From Treponema sp. (GTDB lineage: Bacteria; Spirochaetota; Spirochaetia; Treponematales; Breznakiellaceae): DNA of 47,987 nucleotides. Below, one piece after another: positions 42,861-47,987 of this stretch. The first letter of the stretch is position 1; every line of letters starts with the position of its first letter. A model generated the notes under the pieces. The model was not told the DNA's origin and searched no databases. It was given only the letters and a program-made list of their open reading frames with translations. The stretch covers positions 1 through 47,987 of the forward strand of contig JAITEL010000086.1 of NCBI GenBank assembly GCA_031282065.1, written 5' to 3'. A program made the translations under genes and the position numbers.

Positions 42861-44717
42861 TTACTCTACGGTAACGCTCTTGGCAAGGTTACGCGGTTTA
42901 TCAGGATCCGTGCCCCGTTGGACCGCACAGTAATAGGCAAAGAGCTGCGCCGGGATTACCGACAAGAGGGGCGAAAGGCTATCTTCGGTGGGAGGAAGGG
43001 TAAACACCTCATCTGCCACTGCATTAAACCGCGCTTCCCCTTCCCAGGTGATGACCAGGGAGGCCGCCCCACGGGAGCTCACTTCTCGGATATTGGATAC
43101 CATCTTATCAAAGAGTTCCTGTTGGGTTGCCAGGGCAACCACCAGGGTGTTGGTATCCACCAGGGCAATGGGACCGTGCTTTAATTCGCCTGCGGCAAAG
43201 GCTTCCGAATGGGTGTAGCTGATTTCCTTGAGTTTCAGCGCACATTCAAGGCTCACCGCATAATCAAACTGCCTGCCTATGAAAAATACCTTGTCCTTGT
43301 TAAATTGCCGGGACGCAAAACGCTGGATCACCTCTTTCTGGTTCAGAATACGCTCAGCCTTATCCGCAAGCCCGCTGAGGGCCGTAAGATAGGGGTTTGC
43401 ATCAGCCAAGCAGCCCCGAAGGAGCCCCAGCTTCAGGGCAAGCAAATAGAGGCACAGTAACTGGGTGGTAAAGGCTTTGGTGGATGCCACGGCTATTTCA
43501 GGCCCTGCCCAGGTGTACAAGACCAGATCCGCTTCACGGGAAAGGGTTGAGCCCACCGCATTGGTAATAGCCAGAATACGGGCGCCCCCTTTCTTGGCAA
43601 GCCGCATGGCCGCAAGGGTATCTGCGGTTTCCCCGGATTGGCTTACCACGATAAAGATATCCTGGGGATTAAACACCGGCTTCCGGTACCGGTATTCAGA
43701 GGCAATATCCACCTCCACAGGGATCCGGGCAAAGTGCTCAAACGCATATTTCCCCACCATAGCCGCATGCCAGGCGGTTCCGCAGGCGGTAATCACGATC
43801 CGGGGAGCCTTAGCCCAAGCCGCATCAAGCTGGATTTCCTCAAAATTGATGTCCCAGCCTTGGGCTTGCAGGCTAAGCCGGGAGCGGAGGGTATCGGTAA
43901 AGGCCTTGGGCTGATCGTGGATTTCCTTAAGCATGAAATGGGCATAGCCCCCCTTTTCTGCCGAGGCCAGGTCCCAGTCCACATGGGAAGGCGTGCGGAT
44001 GATCTTCTCCCCTTGTCCGGTAAACAGATCCACATGGTCCCGGTACAGCACCGCCACTTCCCCTTCTTCAAGGAAATACACCTCCCGGGTATAGGCGAGC
44101 AGGGCAGGAACATCCGAGGCAATGAACTGCTCTCCTGTTCCCAGTCCCACAATAAGGGGGCTGTCTTTCCGGGCTGCAATGAGCCGGTCGGGAAAATCAC
44201 CGGCAATCACCCCCAGGGCGTAGGAACCGGCAAGCCGGGTCAGAGCTTGCTGCACCGCCTGTAAGAGGATGTCCCCAGGGCCGGAAGCGGCTTTTTGGCC
44301 GCTCTGATAATAATAATTGATAAGATGGGCCACCACTTCCGTGTCGGTATCGCTCTTGAAGACCCCGCCCCGGGCCTGGAGCCAGGCCTTGAGCTGAGCG
44401 TAGTTTTCGATAATACCGTTATGGACTATGGCGATGCGCCCGGAAACATCCGTATGAGGGTGGGAATTGATATCCGAGGGCTCCCCGTGGGTTGCCCAGC
44501 GGGTATGGCCAATTCCCAGGGAGCCTGCTATGCTCTCGGCAGCCAGCCGTTCTTCCAGGACCTTGAGGTGCCCTTTCATCTTCCGTACCACTAAGGCGTC
44601 CTCATGGAGCACCGCAATACCCGCAGAATCATAGCCCCGGTATTCCAGCTTTTTGAGGGCCTCCAAGAGCACCGGCCGAGCCTGCCGGTAGCCAATGTAT
44701 CCAGTAATTCCACACAT
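42861..44717 (-). CDS. glmS: Glutamine-fructose-6-phosphate aminotransferase
   Basis: 618 residues. The mature enzyme begins CGITGYIG (nucleophile C2). GIGHTRWATHGEP, HNGIIENY and the CGTAWHAAMVG phosphosugar site are present, with two SIS domains (VVSQSGETADTLAA; FFIGRQFDYAVSLECALKLKE) and terminal LAKSVTVE. It makes glucosamine-6-phosphate for peptidoglycan and lipopolysaccharide. It is monocistronic and convergent with the tonB gene. Confidence 0.96.
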   Translation of the reverse strand: MCGITGYIGYRQARPVLLEALKKLEYRGYDSAGIAVLHEDALVVRKMKGHLKVLEERLAAESIAGSLGIGHTRWATHGEPSDINSHPHTDVSGRIAIVHNGIIENYAQLKAWLQARGGVFKSDTDTEVVAHLINYYYQSGQKAASGPGDILLQAVQQALTRLAGSYALGVIAGDFPDRLIAARKDSPLIVGLGTGEQFIASDVPALLAYTREVYFLEEGEVAVLYRDHVDLFTGQGEKIIRTPSHVDWDLASAEKGGYAHFMLKEIHDQPKAFTDTLRSRLSLQAQGWDINFEEIQLDAAWAKAPRIVITACGTAWHAAMVGKYAFEHFARIPVEVDIASEYRYRKPVFNPQDIFIVVSQSGETADTLAAMRLAKKGGARILAITNAVGSTLSREADLVLYTWAGPEIAVASTKAFTTQLLCLYLLALKLGLLRGCLADANPYLTALSGLADKAERILNQKEVIQRFASRQFNKDKVFFIGRQFDYAVSLECALKLKEISYTHSEAFAAGELKHGPIALVDTNTLVVALATQQELFDKMVSNIREVSSRGAASLVITWEGEARFNAVADEVFTLPPTEDSLSPLLSVIPAQLFAYYCAVQRGTDPDKPRNLAKSVTVE

Positions 44718-44841
44718 ACTTTACCCTATACCGCAGAACCCCCGGTGTCTAGTAATGCGGCGAAGGGAAGGTGCCGGGGTTTTCAGGAAGGGGCTACTGG
44801 CGATCAAGGAAGAGACCTTGGATGGGGATAGCCCTTTCGGT

Positions 44842-45726
44842 ATGATGGAGGGCATGAAATACATCCGCACCGGAAGTCCCCAGACCTTTGGGCAGGGGGC
44901 TATTTTTCTCTGTGCTATACTCTGGAGCACTTCAGGGCTCTGCATCAAACTGGTACCCTGGCATCCGGTACTCATTGCAGGGGCCCGCAGTGGTATCGCC
45001 GCCCTGTTCTTGTGGGGCATGAGACTCCTTTTTATGCGGAGAAAGGGCAGGGCCAGCAAGCCCCTGCCGGTTTTCGCCGCGGGGCTGGCCTATGCCGCTA
45101 CCATGATCACCTTTGTGGTTGCCAATAAACTCACGACCTCGGCTAACGCGATTCTCTTACAGTACAGCGCCCCCTTATGGGCGGCGATCCTGGGCTGGGT
45201 ACTCATCAAGGAGAAGCTCTCTTGGAAACACTGGGGCGGCCTGGGCCTGGTCATTGTAGGGCTTGTCGTGTTTTTTAAGGACAGCTTAGGAGGCGGGACC
45301 TTAAGCGGGGACTGCCTGGCGCTTCTGTCGGGGGTGTTCTTCGGGACCACTTCCGTATGTATGAGGATGCAGAAAGAAGGAAACCCCGCGGATGCCATGC
45401 TCCTGTCCCACATCCTCTGTGCGGGCTTTGCCGTACCTTTTGCGTTCCTCTATCCCCCGGTCCTGAGCCGCGGGAGCATGGGGGCTATGCTTTTTATGGG
45501 AACCCTTCAAATAGGCTGTGCTTCCCTGCTGTATGCCTATGGCATCAAACGGGTCAGCGCCATACAGGCCATGCTTACGGCGGTGATTGAACCGGTACTT
45601 AATCCGCTTTGGGTGCTGCTGGTAACGGGGGAGCAGCCTTCTTCTGCGGCGCTGTTCGGGGGCGGCTTAATTCTCGGCGGTGTCCTGATCTCCTCCCTCT
45701 CCCCGCCAGCCCGCCAGCGGGTTTAA
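44842..45726 (+). CDS. EamA-family drug/metabolite transporter
   Basis: About 294 residues from the ATG at 44842; the ATGs at 44845 and 44854 (GGAGG just upstream of the latter) are alternatives, and a longer frame to 44695 overlaps the glmS start. Ten membrane segments in two EamA halves: QGAIFLCAILWSTSGLCIKL opens the first, with SANAILLQYSAPLWAAIL; the second ends IEPVLNPLWVLLVTGEQPS. Probable exporter of an amino acid or metabolite; substrate unknown. The 3' end runs into a dispersed repeat that supplies the stop. Confidence 0.85.
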   Translation: MMEGMKYIRTGSPQTFGQGAIFLCAILWSTSGLCIKLVPWHPVLIAGARSGIAALFLWGMRLLFMRRKGRASKPLPVFAAGLAYAATMITFVVANKLTTSANAILLQYSAPLWAAILGWVLIKEKLSWKHWGGLGLVIVGLVVFFKDSLGGGTLSGDCLALLSGVFFGTTSVCMRMQKEGNPADAMLLSHILCAGFAVPFAFLYPPVLSRGSMGAMLFMGTLQIGCASLLYAYGIKRVSAIQAMLTAVIEPVLNPLWVLLVTGEQPSSAALFGGGLILGGVLISSLSPPARQRV

Positions 45727-45774
45727 AGCCCATAACTGGCAGTGGTGATAAGGAAGCGAAGCGCCCCTTGCCTC
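45722..45774. repeat. Dispersed 3'-end repeat, copy 2
   Basis: TTTAAAGCCC, GGCAGTGGTGAT (45738-45749) and CGAAGCGCCCCTTGCCTC (45757-45774) match copy 1 at 13363-13528. The repeat provides the transporter stop codon. Here the interior of copy 1 is missing. Confidence 0.85.
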
Positions 45775-45894
45775 CAGGGTGCGCCGGTCACGATGCACTT
45801 CCGGGGGGCTTGGGGGGCCTTTCGGCCCCCCTTATACAAAAAACGCCTTGCCCTTAGTATAGAGGACTATCACCATACACAAAAGGAGACAAGT

Positions 45895-47655
45895 ATGAGA
45901 ACAAACCATGTAAGCCCCTGGGCAGCGGCCCTCTTCCTCTTGCTGCTGCCCTGCTTCCTGGCTGCCCAAGAGAAGTACGCCCTGGTTATCGGCAATGCGG
46001 CCTATACCTCACAGGCCCCCCTGCGGAACACGCCGAACGATGCCGCAGACATGAAGGCGGCCCTGGAGGGCCTGGGCTTCCGGGTGGAGCTGGTACTGAA
46101 CGGGAGCCTGCGGCAGATGCGGGACGGCGTGAGAAACCTCGCCCGGCAACTGGGGCAGCACAGCGGCAGTTACGGCTTCTTCTACTATTCCGGGCACGGC
46201 CTGCAGTACCGGGGGGATAACTACCTGGTGCCGGTGAATGCGGATTTGAAGAGCGAGGCGGACCTGCCCTATGAGGCGCTGCACGCCCAGCAGGTGCTGG
46301 ATCAGCTGGAGGAGGCGGGGAACGAGCTGAACATCGTGGTCTTGGATGCCTGCCGGAACACGCCCTACGGGTGGAGCAAGAGCGCGGACAAAGGGCTTGC
46401 GGTGGTGGGGAGGCAGCCGGTGGGGAGCATCGTCATGTACGCCACGGGAGCCGGGAAGACGGCCTCAGACGGGAACGGGCGGAACGGGACCTTTACGGCG
46501 GAGTTGCTGAAGCAGTTGAAGAGTCCCGGTCTGGAGGTAAGCGAGGTGTTCAAGCGGACCGGAGCGGAGGTGAGCCGGGTGAGCGGGAGGGAACAGGTAC
46601 CGGCGGTGTACCTGCAATACTTCGGCACGGCCTACCTGGGGAGGGGCCCCGGTGCGCCGCAAGCCGCGGCAGGTCCGCAGTTCGGGCAGATACGGGCTGC
46701 GCCAGGGGACCTGGAGATAGCCGTGGCCGCGGCGGGGACGCTGAACATCCAGGGCGGGGGCCTTAACCGGGACGTGGCCTTTAGCGGAGCGGGAACCCTG
46801 CCGGTGAGCGGACTTGAAGCGGGGAACTACCGGCTGAGGATGCGCTACGGGGACGGGAAGACCGAAGAGCGGAGTGTGGCGGTGGAGGGCGGACAGAAGG
46901 CCCGGGTGAGCTTCAGCTACCGCGCAGCGCCGCCTGCGGCAAGGCCGGAGCGCCCCCTCCCGGAGGGCTTCGTGCGTATCCCTGCCGGGACCTTTACGAT
47001 GGGGAGCCCTGCCGGGGGAGGGTGGCCCGGCTCAGGGCCGCAGCATCCGGTAACGGTGAGCAGCTTCTCCATGAGCAGGTATGAGCTAAGCCAGAGGGAA
47101 TGGAAGGCGGTGATGGGGAGCAACCCGAGCGAGTTTAAGGGGGAAAACCTGCCGGTGGAAAGCGTAAGCTGGTACGATGCCATAGCGTACTGCAACAAGC
47201 GCAGCGAGAAAGAAGGCCTAAGCCCGGCGTACACGGTGAACGGGGACAGGGTAAGCTGGAACCGGAGCGCCAACGGGTACCGGCTGCCCACCGAGGCGGA
47301 GTGGGAGTATGCGTGCCGGGCGGGGACCACCACGCCCTTCAGCACGGGGAACACCATCACCGCGAGCCAGGCGAAGTATGACGGGAAGAATACCTGGAAT
47401 GTGGGCAGCGGAGCGGCGAATGCCTGGGGCTTGTACGATATGCACGGGAACGTGAAGGAGTGGTGCTGGGATTGGGGAGGGACCTATAGCAGCGCCTCTC
47501 AGAAGGACCCCGTCGGCCCGGTTTCAGGCACCCTGCGGGTCCTGCGTGGCGGCAGCTGGTCCGATTCCGAGGGTACGCTGCTTTCAGCCGTCCGGGACGG
47601 TATTGGGCCAAGGTCTTCGAGCCAGCGCACCGGCTTTCGCCTTGTCCTGCCCTAA
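45895..47655 (+). CDS. Secreted caspase-FGE-sulfatase-fold fusion protein
   Basis: 586 residues from the ATG at 45895 (AAAAGGAG 6 nt upstream). After a signal peptide, a caspase-like peptidase domain (27-280) has the His of YYSGHGLQ (H101) and the Cys of LDACRNTP (C153). A linker domain (300-345) leads to a FGE-sulfatase domain (355-586): FVRIPAGTFTMGS, YRLPTEAEWEYACRAG, LYDMHGNVKEW, VLRGGSW...GFRLV. The cysteine pair of true formylglycine-generating enzymes is absent (SWSDSEGTLLSAVR), so it is a binding version. Such fusions are common in treponemes. Codon style changes in the last 150 nt. Function unknown; signalling, defence or surface recognition are possible. Confidence 0.88.
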   Translation: MRTNHVSPWAAALFLLLLPCFLAAQEKYALVIGNAAYTSQAPLRNTPNDAADMKAALEGLGFRVELVLNGSLRQMRDGVRNLARQLGQHSGSYGFFYYSGHGLQYRGDNYLVPVNADLKSEADLPYEALHAQQVLDQLEEAGNELNIVVLDACRNTPYGWSKSADKGLAVVGRQPVGSIVMYATGAGKTASDGNGRNGTFTAELLKQLKSPGLEVSEVFKRTGAEVSRVSGREQVPAVYLQYFGTAYLGRGPGAPQAAAGPQFGQIRAAPGDLEIAVAAAGTLNIQGGGLNRDVAFSGAGTLPVSGLEAGNYRLRMRYGDGKTEERSVAVEGGQKARVSFSYRAAPPAARPERPLPEGFVRIPAGTFTMGSPAGGGWPGSGPQHPVTVSSFSMSRYELSQREWKAVMGSNPSEFKGENLPVESVSWYDAIAYCNKRSEKEGLSPAYTVNGDRVSWNRSANGYRLPTEAEWEYACRAGTTTPFSTGNTITASQAKYDGKNTWNVGSGAANAWGLYDMHGNVKEWCWDWGGTYSSASQKDPVGPVSGTLRVLRGGSWSDSEGTLLSAVRDGIGPRSSSQRTGFRLVLP

Positions 47656-47742
47656 GGCTTAAGCTAGGACAAGCCCCTTGGCTTAGCTAAGGTGAGTTCG
47701 ACACGTAAGAAAAAGTCCGTAAATGATACGAATGAACAATAC

Positions 47743-47858
47743 CGTCATTGCGAGCGAAGCGAAGCAATCCAGAGCCGACCTTATGCCACGAAGACGGGAA
47801 ATACGTCGGAAAATATGACGTAAGCACTGGATTGCCACGTCACTTCGTTCCTCGCAAT
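47743..47858. repeat. Pair of inverted CGTCATTGCGAG-type dispersed repeats
   Basis: CGTCATTGCGAGCGAAGCGA begins at 47743 (copy to 47770), and the opposite orientation, GGATTGCCACGTCACTTCGT, runs from 47829 to 47858, where it breaks off at CGCAAT beside the hairpin cluster. The first copy is near-identical to 13436-13463. Confidence 0.88.
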
Positions 47859-47987
47859 CATGACCACCACTTCAAGTGGTGGTTTGTTATTGGCCCTAGC
47901 AAGGGCCACAATACCGGCGCGCCTGAAAGGCGGGCGTTGCAAGCCACCGTTACCGACTGCCTCTACAAAGAGGCTCCGCTTTTATCC
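47859..47987 (-). mobile_element. Probable end of an IS200/IS605 (TnpB-type) element
   Basis: Four hairpins in about 110 bp: ACCACCACTT/AAGTGGTGGT (47863-47883), TGGCCCT/AGGGCCA (47891-47908), CGCCT/AGGCG (47920-47932) and GCCTCT/AGAGGC (47959-47974). The outermost hairpin next to CATGA and the AAC(A)AACCACCAC context are like the ends of IS605/IS1341-class elements, whose 3' ends encode a structured guide RNA beside tnpB. The element body would lie to the right of the window, with tnpB on the minus strand. It interrupts a dispersed repeat. Confidence 0.45.

Larger units (their letters stand above)
47656..47987. other. Right-edge region with repeats and hairpins
   Basis: No gene. After the stop is a CTTAGCTAAG-containing dyad region, then the two oppositely oriented CGTCATTGCGAG-type repeats, then four consecutive hairpins described separately as a probable insertion-sequence end. 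Confidence 0.6.

Noticed and set aside
47520-47650. Firm call of a diversity-generating retroelement variable region
   Set aside because: The variable-looking codons differ at third positions in ways an adenine-only mutator would not give, and no reverse transcriptase or template is in the window; kept only as a finding to test.

Overview
The window looks like chromosome from a spirochaete close to Treponema, probably a free-living or gut type (termite-gut treponemes are the nearest analogy I can offer). This is inferred from the gene set: many TPR lipoproteins, a TGS-domain uridine kinase, a PilZ protein, a flavodiiron protein, caspase/FGE-fold secreted proteins, a GH43 xylosidase and several Rrf2 regulators. 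No rRNA or tRNA gene was found. Coding density is high on both strands, and many neighbouring genes are coupled by 1-4 nt overlaps.

Layout. 1-411: 3' end of a PD-(D/E)XK-type protein. 483-10224 (minus strand): a long housekeeping and envelope run containing a pseudokinase-like membrane protein, uridine kinase, SPOR protein, LapA-like protein, MiaB, a TPR-Mrr fusion, lipoproteins and a DUF503 protein. 10318-13359: a small beta-barrel protein, a 4 x 23 bp tandem repeat, an IscR-like Rrf2 regulator and a membrane protein with repeated winged-helix-like segments. 13917-18986: GH43 xylosidase, then a transsulfuration locus in which a cystathionine gamma-synthase-like enzyme and two Rrf2 regulators are joined by ATGA overlaps, with a second PLP enzyme upstream. 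19472-22956: adk, dus, a CheY-like receiver and a flavodiiron protein.

22957-25287 is a decayed, gene-poor stretch with an IS110 remnant, one OB-fold periplasmic protein and a 10 x 21 bp minisatellite. 25288-36394 holds valS coupled to a small HD alarmone-hydrolase-like gene, a TPR protein, a PilZ protein, a nucleotidyltransferase coupled to a solute-binding-like lipoprotein, an antitoxin beside a broken toxin, an acyl-CoA synthetase and a barrel protein. 36740-36883 is a mini desulforedoxin-like protein.

The most unusual region is 37169-42849. From one good promoter it carries two lipoproteins with 5'-nucleotidase C-terminal-like domains but no phosphatase domain, then a TonB-dependent receptor and a TonB protein. 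Both lipoprotein genes are frameshifted near or within the 5' part: the first at a run of seven G, where six G would restore the frame, and the second at a 4-nt near-duplication. I read this as a nutrient-uptake operon whose surface lipoproteins may be phase-variable. The window closes with glmS, an EamA transporter, a secreted caspase-FGE fusion and, at the right edge, a hairpin cluster resembling the end of an IS200/IS605 (TnpB-type) element placed beside a dispersed repeat.
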